Below are positions 36,646-49,559 of a DNA stretch of 64,000 nt, in pieces. Position 1 is the stretch's first letter. Each line of letters starts with the position of its first letter. Below the pieces are notes generated by a model, which searched no databases, was not told where the DNA came from, and saw nothing but the letters and a program-made list of their open reading frames with translations. The stretch spans positions 11,000 through 74,999 of the forward strand of contig MNCI01010388.1 in assembly GCA_015680685.1 (NCBI GenBank), given 5' to 3'. The stretch comes from Gnetum montanum. Lineage: Eukaryota > Streptophyta > Gnetopsida > Gnetales > Gnetaceae. Made by a program: the position numbers and the translations under genes.

Positions 36646-37681
36646 CAGACATTTATCTATAGCTACAAACCAACAAGTTGACATCAACAACATTACCACT
36701 AATGACAAAAAAGCATGCATGAGCTTTCTCTATCTCTCTCTATTCAACACAGTAAATGAACTATAAAGCTTTGTAACAATGGTCACCTATGGTAACCTGG
36801 TTTACTGATTATCTCATGTGGCCTTATGCATTATCATGTAATAACATACTTTCTTTGTTTTATTTTCTTGTACTCTTGGAGTTGTGCTTGCAAGATGAAG
36901 CCTGAAGTCGTAGCAAAGGTGCAACTCATCGTAGCAGCAAGTTACCATGGGACCTTGATGTGTAAGATTTAGTTAGCTTGTTCTGTCATACCAAGAGTTC
37001 TTGTTTCACATCACATTTGTTACCCTCGATTAAGCCCAACCCTATTGGCCTAATTGTAAGACTTCCTTACCTTGAATAGTAGTGATGACCTATGTTTGAC
37101 ACTCATGTGTTATGAACATAAGATGTTTCCTTCATCATGTTCCATCAAGTCCATTGAGTGTAACACAACTCATTTAATAGAAAAACCAAATCAAAATTGG
37201 CCTTGGTACTGAAACTCAATGAAGAATTCACCCCACCAAAAAAAATATGGGAAGCAAATTGCCAAGAAGCCAAAAGACTAATGAAGACTAAAAGACAAAT
37301 CAATGACTCCAAACATATAAAAAGAGGAGCCTAATGGCTGAAAAAACCTTGGAGTGAGATATTGGTTCCTCAAGAACATTATCGAGTGATCTTTATCTTG
37401 AAAACATGAAGCACAAAGACCTCATTGATCATTCAACATGTTATTTCCATAATTGTAACCATGGTGTCAACATTTGGAACTCATAGTTAACCTTGTGACC
37501 ACTCTTTTATATCCAAATATAGCCTTTATTATTCTATCATAATCTCATCTCATCATCACAAGTAATCTTTTGCATGGTTCAACACTATTGGATCAAGTGC
37601 AAAACGAGAATGTTGGTGATGGACCTACAGTGGTTTTTTGTGTTCTTTGTTGATGTCTCTCAAGGAAATCTTCAAAACATC
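36646..37681. other. Element B 3' untranslated region, no gene and no hairpin array
   Basis: Related to 17030-17885 of element A. Unlike A and C, this copy has no recognisable hairpin minisatellite after pol. Confidence 0.5.
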
Positions 37682-37697
37682 AATAAATAAGGGCCAA
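37682..37697 (+). other. Polypurine tract of element B
   Basis: AATAAATAAGGGCCAA abuts the LTR start TGAAACACC. It is a decayed version of AACAAAGAGGGGCCAA in A. Confidence 0.65.
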
Positions 37698-39043
37698 TGA
37701 AACACCATCAAGAAAATGCATGTTGCAATATTTTTAACAATATAACTTTCACCCCATGAAACCTAAGGCTATAATTTTATTGTAAAATGTAAAGATTGTA
37801 ATCCATGAGATGCAATTTCACATACTTTAACTTTTGGAATTGAAAAAATGACTTATAAGTTGTTGTAGCCTCATTTCCTAAGAGAAAAAGGTTCTACCAT
37901 GTCTATATTTGGGCTTGGAAAGGTCAAAAATGTCTTTTGGACTACCAAAATTATCATTTTCATGGATTTTGTTGGGGGTATGACCTTTAATATGATAGAA
38001 GCACCTATGCCCAGTGTTGGGGGTTTGGCTTTCATTCTCCCAACTATGACTAGCATAGTCACCATAAGGCTAGCATTACCACATTAAGCTTGGAATTGGA
38101 GTGGTTAGAGTTTACATTTTTAATGAATCTCAATGTTGCTACTGGAAGACCAGTGTGGGTGGGAGAGGCAAGCATGCATGAAAAAGTCTATTTACTATTT
38201 TTGGTAACTAGCATGGTTTTGATGCCTTAGGGGTATTAAAATTTACCATAAATGGAAACTACATTGCAATCAAAAACTTTCCACACCTACATGTGACACT
38301 AATCTGTTAGTAATCATGGCAAAAATTTACAACTAAAATTCAATAGTCATATAACCTATATAAGCCAACTTCAGATACACTGAAAAGGTTCCATCACTTG
38401 CTTCTCATGGGCTTTCAAATTTATGGCAAACACAAAGCTTTTGGTAATTCTTGATCATGGAACCTTCATTCATTCTAAGCACTTGTAACCTTGAGGCTTG
38501 TGTGAGGCTTCTAGAGTAACACTCTAACACTTGGACATAAAGACTCCTAGTGTGGTACCCATTGTTGCCTAAAAAATCATTCACACACCTTACATCATTG
38601 TGATCAACATTGTACATCTATGCAAGGAATCATTAAGGTATTTCAATATCAATAGTTGAGAAGTACCTAGACCATGGAGCTAACTATGGTGTGCAAACTA
38701 CCAACTTCAACAAGCTTCAAACTCCATCAGAGAGAATCGCTTATGCTTTCAAGCACCATTTGTACACATCCCAAACTCTCTTTATTTTTAACATTTTCAT
38801 TGTAATAAAGTTTACAATTCTATTTTTTGTGAAAACTATCATAGTTTTTATTCTATAAATTCATTTTAAATCATATTTACACCACTTTACCATTCATTTA
38901 CCTCATTTACACTTCTCAAGTCCCTAGGTAATCAACAAGATCATCTAGGGCACCTTGGATCCTCTTTCTCGGAGGCCCTTGGAATCCAAGGTTAAAGCTA
39001 ATCTACACTTGGGATTTTCGATTTCCAATGATTGAATTTTTTA
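37698..39043 (+). repeat. Element B 3' LTR (about 1.35 kb)
   Basis: It begins TGAAACACCATCAAG and ends ATTGAATTTTTTA, aligned with the A LTR (17902-19326). The TATA box candidate is TATATAA at 38357-38363. There is no second copy in the window, so a target duplication cannot be tested. Confidence 0.78.
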
Positions 39044-40369
39044 GGCACATGAAAGTCTAGTGGGAAGAGGAAATTATTTTTCCATTTTGAACTTTTTGGA
39101 AAATAGAGAAAAAGAGCTTGTTGCTGCTACTAAGAAAGATGATACCAGAAGGAGAGAGAAAATTTGTAGGTGGATTCCACCAAGGAACACATGTCAATGA
39201 AACCAAGAGTGCCAAGAAGGAGCAAAACATGGCACCTATGAGACCTAAGTGAGTTCACCTTTTCACTTTATAGCCTTCCTTTTTATCAATTTTCATCATT
39301 TTCAATTTCTCTTTCACATGGGAGAAGGAAGAAAAGCTGGAGCAAGAGGCATGCCTAAATGCTCATGATCCTAGTAGGACTTATGGTAGTGCACACCAAT
39401 GGGCAAACATGCTAGCCATCATGTTATGCATGTAGCACTACTAACATGCACCTAGCTAGCCTACACCAGTAGCCATGCTAGTACTAGTACCATAGAGTAT
39501 GGATAATCATAAATCAAATAGTAAAAAGGAAAGGGAAAAAATATAAGATAAGGGTCTTTAGGAGAATACTAAAAGAAAAGGACATAGATGTACCCTTGGG
39601 AAGAGCATATTGTTGAAGTAGAAGGAGACATAGGTTGCATGCAAGCATTTCATAGCTGTTGCTAGAAGGAAAGAAGGAAACATGTAGGACATCTCATGTT
39701 TATTTGTTTTTTTATGTTTGATATCAAAGAATGTAAGCTAAGGAAAATAGACACTTAGTACCTATGTATCTTTGGCTTCTAATGACAATGGTCAACATTA
39801 GGCTACGAGACCTCACACTAGGCCAACATGTCATGTGGTTCCTCCCATGTGTGCCTCCACATGCACATAGAAAAAAGGACTTCATCTTCTTGCATATATT
39901 TATTTATGATCAAGGTGAAGGGAATGTACATAGTGCTCAACTCCTATCAACAATTAGGCTAGCACATTTCTTGACATCACTAGTGCATGTCTTCATATGC
40001 ACCATGCATGCATGCATGGTAGGGCTACATGTCTTTTTTTTTAAATAATTTTATTTAAAATTTTATTACTATAGGAAATGGTTGGAGTCTATAAGTGCAT
40101 AGCACCAACACATAGTGCCATCCTACAATAGCATTGTGCAATGTATGCTATTGCATAGTAATATATAGAGCCCCATTGGTGCTCCACTGATAACAACTAT
40201 TGTCAAGAAGTACCAACATAAATCGCATGCCTCTTTTTTATATATTTTTTATTTTTCTAATTTTTTTAGTTGGGAGGAATGTTAGAATTAGCTCTACTAA
40301 TGTAATGCTAATGGGCACATTAGTGTCACCCACATATAGCTAGGTAAGTAACAAGGTAGGGTGTAGACT
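39044..40369. other. Unassigned intergenic DNA
   Basis: No gene or repeat boundary can be supported. It includes short A-rich and T-rich runs (for example 40030-40070 and 40230-40270). Confidence 0.4.
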
Positions 40370-41070
40370 AAGCAAACTAAACAAAAATTTCTGAGTGCTT
40401 GGTGGAAGGAAAAAATCAAAATTTTATTTAAGTGTTAGTACTTAGGTAGAATGAAAATGAAATCAAAATTTTCTAACTCTTAGCACGAAAGAACAAAACT
40501 AAAATTTGACTAATTCTAGACACTAGGCAAAAGAAACCAAAAATTTTCGAACTCTAAGTAGTATGGAACAAAACCAAAAAAAATTTAAGTCTAAAGGAAC
40601 AAGCAAAAAGATAAAATTTTTTCTATGTATTGAGTAAAATTGAAATTAATGTAAGTGTCAAGAGAGAAGGGATGCCAAAACTGAAATTTGGTTAAGTATG
40701 GAAGGGAAAGAAAGTGAGTGAACATTTTCCTAAATTTATTGTTGATAAAGTGAAAAATTTTACCTAAGTGTTGACACTAAATGAAGGTAAAATTTGACTA
40801 ACTGTTGGTGATGCAAATGCATAGAAAATTTGGCTAAGTATATGAAGAGGAGAACCACAACATTCACTAATAAAAAATTTTGACTAGATGTTATAGAAAA
40901 ATAGCCATGCATAGGGAAGCAATACCTAGGTGCCTAAGAACAAAGGGGGAAAATTGGTCATAGTCAAAAAAAATGATGAGTGAAAAAGTAACTAAGTATG
41001 GGACCAAAAAAGGTAATAAAAGGAACGTCTAAGTATCATGATTGGTGTTGCCTAATTAATATGAGGTGAA
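40370..41070. repeat. Degenerate short-period repeat, unit about 50-60 bp
   Basis: The words AACAAAACYAAAATTTGACT and AAGTGTTRACACTAGG recur roughly every 50 to 60 bases (for example near 40430, 40495, 40555, 40610, 40680, 40755, 40790 and 40830). The units are very diverged, so the exact period needs a computed alignment. Confidence 0.5.
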
Positions 41071-41399
41071 GACCTTTAAGGAATGTCACGAAGTTGGACT
41101 TGTGAATTTTAAGACTTTTTTTTTATGCTACATGATCTTTCCTAGTAAAATTTCATAGTTTGAATATTTTTTTTATTCAAGTGTTGTGCATTTATGCTCA
41201 TCTCATGGATACTAACTATTGATTTTGCATGTTATTTTGTAAGTAGGTGCCATCTCAAGGCTCTTAGCAATTATTCTTATGTATTTCCTAATTTGTGATG
41301 TAACTCCTATGGTCACAGAGAGATATCAGAGGATGAGAGTTCTCCCTATTATTAATGATTTGTCTTTGTATTAAAAGTAGATTTGAGCTTGACCGAGAG

Positions 41400-43300
41400 C
41401 CAATAACTTTCTAGAATTCTGTATAGAGAATTTTTACATACTTTTATGGACTATGTTACCTTTGTGGATAGTCTCATATGCACTCTAGAGGATCTATCTT
41501 GGGATTGGCTCTTAGAACATGTTATCTAAGATCCAAATGACATTGACATAATAGTAGATGAGACGGTCAAGATGTGGGATAACTAGTGCAAGGAGTTGTA
41601 TCATTTATAGAGGGATCATTCTTACAAGAAATTCAAAACTAATACCACATTGTTACTAGATACTTGCAACATCAAGATCTTATTCAATCCTATTAATAAT
41701 CACATTACAATCTCCAACTATGATCTCTCAATTATGGTTATTGTATTTCTTCTAAGTTTTGAGCTTTCCTTGTGATCAACACTATGGTATGATATGACTA
41801 GTTGTTTTTGTGCTCCTTTAGGTTTGATGATCTTAATCAAGAGGACACTTATTTGGAGATGTTGAAACATAGCTTTTGGCAAGTGGATCTTAAGGAGAAT
41901 TGGCATCCTACCATATTTGCCCACTTTTCTAATAAGATGTAGTAGGCTTAGAAACACTAATGATAACAAGGACTTTTATAGGCTGGTTTGGTTCATGTTC
42001 TCTATGATACACCTAATTTAGACATGAGGGGAAAGTGACCTAAGGATTCCCATATCCATCTAGTGCATAAGAATAAGTTACACAATGTTAATTTCCCAAG
42101 TTCCATATTTGGTACTTAGCTCCATTTTTCTTATGTTTTGATTTATCTTTCTCTATATATGTGCTTCATGTTCAATGGTCTGTGGTTTTTTGTTTTCAAA
42201 AAAAATTTATGGATTTAAAAGTTGTGTATATTTAACTTGAGAACATAAAAGAGAGAAGCTTACAAGCCAATGTACACAACATCATTGCAAGTCATCAATG
42301 GCTAGTGAGTAATGATGGGAGGAAGTACCTTGCTCACTTAGAGTATGCAAGGATGATTCCATTACTTACATTAAGGCCTTCTAACATCTTGCCCATGGAT
42401 GTGATTATTTTGATAAGATGTTATTTAAACTAGCAGCAATTTTTTGTGTTCTAGACTCAGGGAAAGAAGGTCATGTTACCTTGAAACTAAGATTCATTAA
42501 GACACTAGTTTAACTTTCCTAATATTAGCCAAATGGTTGAGGGAAATGACAACCCATCAATCATTGATCAAGAGCTAGTTATTCAATGGGCTTAATATGT
42601 TTACAAGTCTTACAACATTCCTAAGTATGAGAATCATGATTTGATTCAAATTTATCATCTCTTTATTGAGAGTGTATTTTTTGACAACATCACATAGTGC
42701 AAAACTACTTCTTCCATTAAGCTAATGGTCATCTATAATGTCATGATTCATGGCATTTGCCATGATTTGGCTAACAACCTAGAGGAGAAGGTATCTAGTA
42801 AGTTAGTCAATATTGACATTAGTAAAATCTCTAGTAAGTTCATTAACTTCAACTTATACTATGGGATGTTGCATTATTTCATAAAGTTGCTAGCTTGTAC
42901 TAATCACAAGGAAAAGGAGTTGAATGAGTAGGACTTCCCTTGTCCCATGTGCTAACATGTGACAAACATCATGATGACTTTGCTTACTACATTGGGTTAT
43001 CTTTTGGAGATGGCATCATTGTTGTGAGAGGATTTAGGTGAGGACTTCATTCCTAATAGTGTGGCATCACCTAGGAAATGTTCAATTCATGAGAATCTAG
43101 TGTAGGAGATGCAAGTGATGAGGGAGTATGGCTTAGGCATATAGGAAGAAGGGTAGATGATGATGAAGATGAGGGAAGTTTCTATTGCAATAGTAGATAT
43201 GTATGATTCAAATGAGGAGTTAAAAGCAAAAGTGATCAAGACAACAAAGATATTAAGTTACCTAGAAAAAAACTTGTATTTTATATTTCATTTTTAATAA
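41400..43300 (+). pseudogene. Unrecognised coding-like remnant
   Basis: Several open stretches on the plus strand have protein-like composition and share a direction. They include DTYLEMLKHSFWQVDLKEN (about 41840), a long stretch at 42590-42930 with NIPKYENHDLIQIYHLFIE and LANNLEEKVSSKLVNIDIS, and one at 42990-43295 ending DSNEELKAKVIKTTK. The stops between them are mostly TAG or TAA at plausible Gln or Trp positions. I do not recognise a family. It could be a decayed host gene or an accessory frame of an unassigned transposon. It may or may not belong with the spliced block that follows. Confidence 0.35.
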
Positions 43301-43383
43301 TGGAATCTTTGTATTTTGATGTTTTATAATGTTATTGTTAGCAATGTTACATGATTTTTTGTTGTTTGTTAATTTCTTACAAC

Positions 43384-44881
43384 TAATGTGAACGCAAACA
43401 AGAAAGTGTAGAGAGAAGCACTAGCCAATTCAAGGAAAAGAGAAGAAGGAAAAAGGAAGATCCATAAAGAAGAAGAAAAGAAAGCTAGAGAGAAAGTAGA
43501 GAGGTAGACAAGAAGAGCAAAGGATCCATGAGAAAATATAATCGAGCGAAAGGGAGGTAGTAGAGATAGCAAAGAGAGCAAAAAATAAGACCTTACTGCA
43601 ACAATAGCTATTTCATAAGGCATCAAACATTGAAATAGAAGATGCACGTAAACTTTCAGAATTTTTTATTGTATGGAAAATATGTGATTGTTTGTTCACA
43701 AAAAATAATAATGATTTTATTTGGCTTATAGATCATGAAATAGATGACATTGATATAGATAAGATGTCATTTCCTTTCAAGACTATTGGATTGCCTCTCT
43801 AGAAGAAAAAGATACTTGATGAAGCTAGGATAAGGTGGTTAGAAAAGAAATTGAAGAAAAGGAAAGAGCTATTAACTTATGATGACCTAGTGATTTTATT
43901 TATATTTTTTACTTTATTTTAATAAGCTAGAATTATTTGTGAATTTTTTTATTTTGTTTTAATTTTTGTAATTTTATATATGATATTTTAAGATTGATAT
44001 GGAAACATGTTGAAAAAGAGGAACTAGTTAGAGAAACGATTACTTGCATTAGTAAGAAGCTAAAGGCTATTTCACGCAATGGTAAATTAGTTTATTTATA
44101 TATATATATATATATTTGCTCTTCATATATTATTGTTTTATCTTATGTATTTATTTATATTATTTTTGTTTATATTAGTAATTAGAATCAACACAAAAGA
44201 ACAGATTGATTTACAAGGAGAAACATTTACATCTCACCAAACAACTTAGGAAAGAAAGGGCACCACAAAAGGTAAGATACATATTTTCTTAAGAAGATGG
44301 AAGTTAGTGATGCCTTAGAACCCTTTAAAGGTTATGTGAAGGTTAAGATGAAAGAAAAAGAGATGAAGGTCCCTAATGCAAGAGAGAAGGGTAAGATGGA
44401 AAGGAATTCTAGTGTTGATGACCCTACCATTTTAGATGTTTAGATGTGCCTATAGAAAATTTGGACTACCCATTCATCTCTCCCAAAGACATTACCCAAT
44501 AATTGATTGATATCTTTAGTTACAAGGCCTCAAAGATAGGGGTAATATTACATGATGATAGGTGTGCAGTAAGACCTAGTGGCATGGCTATAGGTAAGAA
44601 AATATATTTTATTTTGTTATTATTATTTGTTTTTATTTTTATTAATTTTTTTATTTTTGGTAATTTTTTTTAATTTTATATTTGACTTATGTTGTTGGTA
44701 TTTTTGTTTATTTTTATGTTTCTAATGTTTTAAACTTTATTTTGTTTTTGTGCATATAAGGGCCCCACGAGGTTTGGGTAGTAGTGAGAAGGATGCAAAA
44801 GATGTGGAGGTTTTGAAGAAGATCTTCCCTTCTCATGATGAGATGGTAGGTGGTCAAGATGATCAAAATCAAATAGATTAA
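43384..44881 (+). pseudogene. Spliced gene-like block of unknown function, five or more exons
   Basis: The exons share phase across GT-AG borders. The first (about 43384-43889) encodes a Lys/Glu-rich coiled segment, then IEIEDARKLSEFFIVWKI and ARIRWLEKKLKKRKELLTY. The next are 43993-44081, 44186-44271, 44294-44593 and 44761-44881. Joins such as SRN|E|STQKNRL, QK|KMEVSDALE and GMAI|G|APRGLG keep frame, and the last ends at a TAA (44879-44881) after DDQNQID. Intron borders are AATG/GTAAAT, AAAAG/GTAAGA and ATAG/GTAAG with AG acceptors. The defects are a few Gln-type stops (about 43800, 44500), an 8-base tandem duplication (TTAGATGT, near 44435) that shifts frame, and an imperfect first junction. 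I do not recognise the protein. It may be a decayed host gene or a captured fragment. Confidence 0.55.
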
Positions 44882-46779
44882 GATAAGACTTGTTTTAAGC
44901 TTTATATTATTTTTTTATCAATATTATATATAGCTTTTGATGGGATGTGTTTTGATGGATGTTGTATGGACATTTTGCTATGGTACAAGAACTATTATTT
45001 TTATTTATTTATTATGTTTTATGTTTTTGTAATTTTATATTTTTCTATATTTATATTTTTTTCTAAGTTCTATATATTTATAGGTTTTTCTAAGGTTTAT
45101 GTGTTTATTGATTTTTGATTTTCTTTTCTATCATGGAAAAGAAAATCATGTGATAAAAATAAAAATAAATATAAATATAAAAGATCTAAGCTTTCATAAA
45201 AAAAATTGTGTTATAGGCAATAAAGAAAATGAAGCTAGAAAAGTGGTATAATATACAAAGATATAAATTAAAACACATAGCATAATGACTAAGTAAAAAC
45301 AGAAAACATGCACAAACTCCAAGATTAACTATAAAGAAGGAAAGAATAAGCAAAGAGAAATTGGAATGGGATAATTGCAGATGTTATACCTGGGTTAGAG
45401 CTTTTCCAGACTTCACTCTAGTATGACGTTTTAAACTTTTAATGGACTTCACCATATCAAATTCATTGAATCCTAAGTCTACAACCTCATACATGTTAAA
45501 AGACTAAGAAATTCTAATTTTGGATTCTTTGGTTTTGGTTTAGTAGAGGTTTATCCTATAAATACACATTGGGATCCTAGCCTAGACTCTCCTACAACAT
45601 AGAGATGAGAAATAGCAGGTATCTCAAGATTTGCACGAGTCACTACCTCTTTATTCTTGTAGAGGGAACAATTTTAAATACTGTAACAAGGAAGAGATAA
45701 CAAGATGATAGGCTAACTTAGGCATTTCTAAAATATCATTTCTTCTTGATGAGTTACTAAACAAAAACTTAATGACTCCTAGGATCTCTACTCTAGCACC
45801 ACTAAACGATATTAAAGATGAGTTATATTTAGATTATCTGACATGTTTCTCAAATCTAATACACTTAATAATAGATCATGAGATGGTTTTGGTTTTGGTT
45901 TTATCATCAACATGTACTAAAGATAGCAACATGTTGTCTCCTACTTGTTATATGATGTAGATTGGACGTTAGTGTATAGCATCTATGATAGGATGAATTT
46001 TGATGTTTTTCCTTTTGAATATCAAGTAATCTTCTTTGTACTTTGGATTATTAAGCATAAATGAGATTTCTTGAGCATGAGCTTAAATGTCTACAAGCAT
46101 GGTGATTGATTTGAGAAGCTTCTCCAAAGCCAAGCAATGCTCCGTAGAAGTCAAATTAAGATCAAAGAGGGAAATATTGGTTCCCTTTAATTTCATTACA
46201 ACTATGATTTTAAGCAAATCCTTACCTCTAGCTATTTCCTCCTTATTCACGACTGAAGGGAAAATAGAGTTTGATATAGTAGGAGTCAGTGTGACAATAG
46301 GAAAGGAAGGACTAACATCAAGTTTAGTTTTAAAAGAGACCTACGTTTTGTTTTGGACAAGGTAATTAGATGCTTACTTCTTCTATTTTCATTTTTTTGT
46401 TTAATATTCTTTTATGCACATGTTAGGATTCTAACTAGGAATGTTGGAATGAGAAGTAATGGAGTCTCTTAGGACTTAGATGGGTGGAATATGCATGATG
46501 AAGGAGGAATTTCCTACATTAGGATAGGTGAAAAGCTAATAGATCTAGATGATGTTGACAAGGGAAGATAGTTTCTTGGAGAATATGAAGGATAAGAAAA
46601 AGAGGGGTTTATGCATACAAAGTCTTCTATAATGTGGGGTCATATTGAGGACTAGGAAAGCTCTATGCATATTCTTGGAAGAGAAGGAATTGGCATAATT
46701 TCAAGAAATATTGATGACAAAAGGATTTTTAGACCTTGAAGATTTTAACTAGGGGGATGAATAGGAAGCATTTTGGGAA
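44882..46779. other. Unassigned DNA, AT-rich
   Basis: T-rich to 45200, then mixed sequence with short frames on both strands. The minus strand has coding-like stretches at about 45700-46370 (for example NNPKYKEDYLIFKRKNIKI), which may continue the minus-strand gag remnant on its right, but no protease or RT motif could be confirmed. Confidence 0.35.
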
Positions 46780-47951
46780 GGCCCCATTTGAATGAAAAAG
46801 AATTCTTTCAAACAATTTATTTTCTTCTCCAAGTAAAATGCAAAAATGCTTCATGCATGTACATTCAGTGAGTCCTAAACATTTTGCATATTTTGATTAC
46901 TAGGTTGTATACAAGTGGTCTAGGATAGACAAATTTTCCTCTAATATAATCATTGATAGCTTCATTAGAGATATCCAATAACTACTCATCAAGAAAAGGA
47001 TGTGTAAGCTCCATGGTAGCAAATGTTCATCTAGAAAATAATTGGGAGATAAACTCATTATATGCTTGTTCGATTACAAGGAGCTTTTACAAAGTACCAC
47101 CCTTAGTGACATTATACTTAAATTTTTACATAAGGTTCTAAAAAGCTATTTGAGAAAAATAATGAACCAATGAGGTAGGGATTTGTATCACTCAAGTGCT
47201 TTCCCAATCAAAGAGTTGGAAAAACTTCTATGTATAATGTGGGGATAATTATCTAATAACATACATTCATTTTGAAAGATGCTTACATCATTAGTGAGAT
47301 TAGATTACTCATTATACTTAGTGAAATTCAAGAATGAAACCTCATTAGAAACTTGGATAGGAGGAATTAGTCATATAATCATTTTTTGGTAAATATTTCT
47401 TTAATGTAAATATTGATATTAAGGCATAACTCTCTATCTTGAATCCTTTTACTATTTAAGTTGAAGCATGGATGTTAAAAGTAATGTAAATTTTGGAGTA
47501 GGATCATCCTCAAATAATTGACTTTCTTCTTTTAATTTTTTATAGCATCAATTATAAGTTTGTATACCTAAGTATAACTAGAGAGAAAGACCCTATTAGT
47601 TTGAAGAGGAACTAGATCTAAATCAGTGCTATCATCTAGAATCCTAGGTTTGGAGCCTATTTGGAAGATCTCAACTAGATGAAGGTTTCTAGCTATAGCA
47701 TTGTATATTAGGTTTTATGAACATTGAGGCATAATCTACCTTGAGTCCACCGTAATAATGTACCTAATTCAAGGCTCTTGGGTAATTTCATACAGTGCTT
47801 TTCAAGAGTGATTTCATAACACTTGATATCAAATTTTTAGTTCATGGTTTAAGACTAGTGGTGGTTTGAGGTTCAAGAATGCAGTTTTTTAATCATGATA
47901 TATGTGCTAAGAACAAAGGGGATCAAAATTTTGGTAATGCTCCTCCTAGTT
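46780..47951 (-). pseudogene. Minus-strand retrotransposon gag remnant (element I)
   Basis: Read on the minus strand, about 47215-47060 gives SFSNSLIGKALE*YKSLPHW. This parallels MSLIGQALDWYHALPR in the Gag core of element C, with a stop where the family has Trp. Flanking stretches (ELGGALPKF near 47940, LLPWSLHILF near 46995) have the same orientation. Stops and shifts are frequent. Its N-terminal side is cut by element H at 47957. The Gag identity rests on one motif region, so it is moderate. Confidence 0.45.
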
Positions 47952-47956
47952 CTAAT
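47952..47956. repeat. Target site duplication of element H, left copy (CTAAT)
   Basis: Pairs with CCAAT at 52007-52011 with one C/T difference, as expected for an old insertion. Confidence 0.7.
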
Positions 47957-48841
47957 TGATAAGGAGCTTCCATGAATTCCATAATCCAAGGTCTCTCAAT
48001 GTTACAGTGAATTTAAATAAGAAATGAAAATGAAAGCTTTATTCTTGCTCAAAATGAAGAATTTACAAAATAAAGGAAGCACATATTCCCAAGGATAGAC
48101 AAGAGGTTCATTCTAGGTCTCATAAATAGTTAATCAAAGTAATCACACACACAAGAATGAAAACCAAGAAAATTGGTCAAGGTCCTCTCTCTTTGTTCTC
48201 ATAACTCTACACACAATGGTTAATTATCATCTTTACACTTCCTTTCCCAAGATACTCTCTTAAGGATCTCTTACCTCACTCTTAAGACCAATCTTCTCCC
48301 TTAGGACTAGGCTCCTCCTTTGAGACTAATCCTCATCCTTTCAATTAACCTACCTAAACTTAAGTCTTTGATGCCTTTTTATAGTTTTCCAACCCTTCAT
48401 CTTCCCTCCAAATTAGAATTCAATTTGAAGTCCATTGAAATCCATACGAGACATCTTCAAGAAGTAGGAGACATCTTTCCTGAAATAGCTAGATCTCAAA
48501 GGAGACATCTTGGAAGTGGAAGAGATGTCTTGAAAATAGAGGAGATTTCTTGCAAACATGTGAGACGTCTTGCAGGAGACATCTTAAGCTAGGGGATATG
48601 TCATGAGCATGGAGGAGACTTCTTGCTATTACAAGAGATACCTCTTCAAATAGGCCAAAATTTCAAGATGCTTGTTTTGAGGTCTAGAATCTCCGAACAC
48701 TTTCAAACAAGTCTCCATTAACCCCAAAACCCACCTAAACTCATCAAAATGAGCCTAAAACACCTCCAAACATGCCAAAACACCAAGAAAAGATCTAATC
48801 ATGGGATTTATGGTACATTAGCCTTTTTGATGTTCACATCA
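47957..48841 (-). repeat. Element H LTR, left copy (3' LTR in the element's own orientation)
   Basis: Repeat of 51079-52006. The plus-strand sequence runs from TGATAAGGAGCTTCC to TTCACATCA, giving TGAT...ATCA termini. On the minus strand it is preceded by a polypurine tract. It contains a cluster of AGACATCT/AGATGTCT words at 48445-48640. Confidence 0.88.
48445..48640. promoter_or_regulatory. Cluster of GAGACATCTT-type words in the element H left LTR
   Basis: Four exact GAGACA sites and several variants (GATGTCTT, GAGACGTCTT, GAGACTTCTT) occur in under 200 bases. GAGACA is the reverse complement of TGTCTC, the classical auxin response element. A regulatory role is inferred from density and recurrence in the LTRs of F and H. 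Confidence 0.4.
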
Positions 48842-48866
48842 ACACCCTTCCTCTTAAAAAGACTCT
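48842..48866 (-). other. Polypurine tract of element H (minus strand)
   Basis: On the minus strand the sequence before the LTR reads TTTTTAAGAGGAAGGGTGT, purine-rich and directly abutting the LTR start TGATGTGAACATC. This fixes the element's orientation. Confidence 0.7.
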
Positions 48867-49559
48867 TGATTTCTAGAAAAGAGTTTGTTACACTTGGGAT
48901 AGCTGTTGCTCCCTCACATAGGCCACAATTCACAAAAAAACCAAAGCACAACATACATGAAATGATTAGACCTCATAAAAGTTTTTCTCTACCATCCAAA
49001 ACTTATTTCACAACCCACATAAACACACAACATGATATATGCATGACATATATAGACACACATACATATACAAATAGGACACACTTATTCAAGATACATG
49101 AAGGATTACAAAATGCTTGGGTGATATCCTCATCATTAAAATTTTCATGCTTAGTGACCTTTCACTAGCTGGAAGTTAGCATATCCCAATAACTTAAGGC
49201 CATCACACTTCTCACAATAATTAAGACTCAATGATCAAAATCATCATGAAAATTATTATCATTTGAGATTTTGGTTTTGAGATTCCCTTGTTCATGGAGC
49301 CTTATCCTCATGTCCAATCATGCTTTCTTCATTTGATCATCTCCTTGGAATTCTTCCCTTGCATCTCATTAATAACTCAAACCTCCAACAAATAAAGAAT
49401 AAGAAAAATAAAAAGGATTAGGCTATCTTAACCTAACATTATTTCTTCCCTTATTTTTCCTCTTTTTTACCTTATTCTTTTTGTGTTTGGAAGACTACCA
49501 CTTAGCTTACTTTCACCATTAGCACAACAACAATAACATAGATTTTCTTCATGCTACTC

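Noticed and set aside
43369-43647. A minus-strand Leu/Phe/Ser-rich frame that looks like a membrane protein
   Set aside because: It is the antisense of the Lys/Glu-rich first exon of the spliced block. The hydrophobic look comes from A-rich coding on the other strand.
44097-44115. TA dinucleotide run
   Set aside because: Simple microsatellite inside an intron-like stretch, with no further signal.
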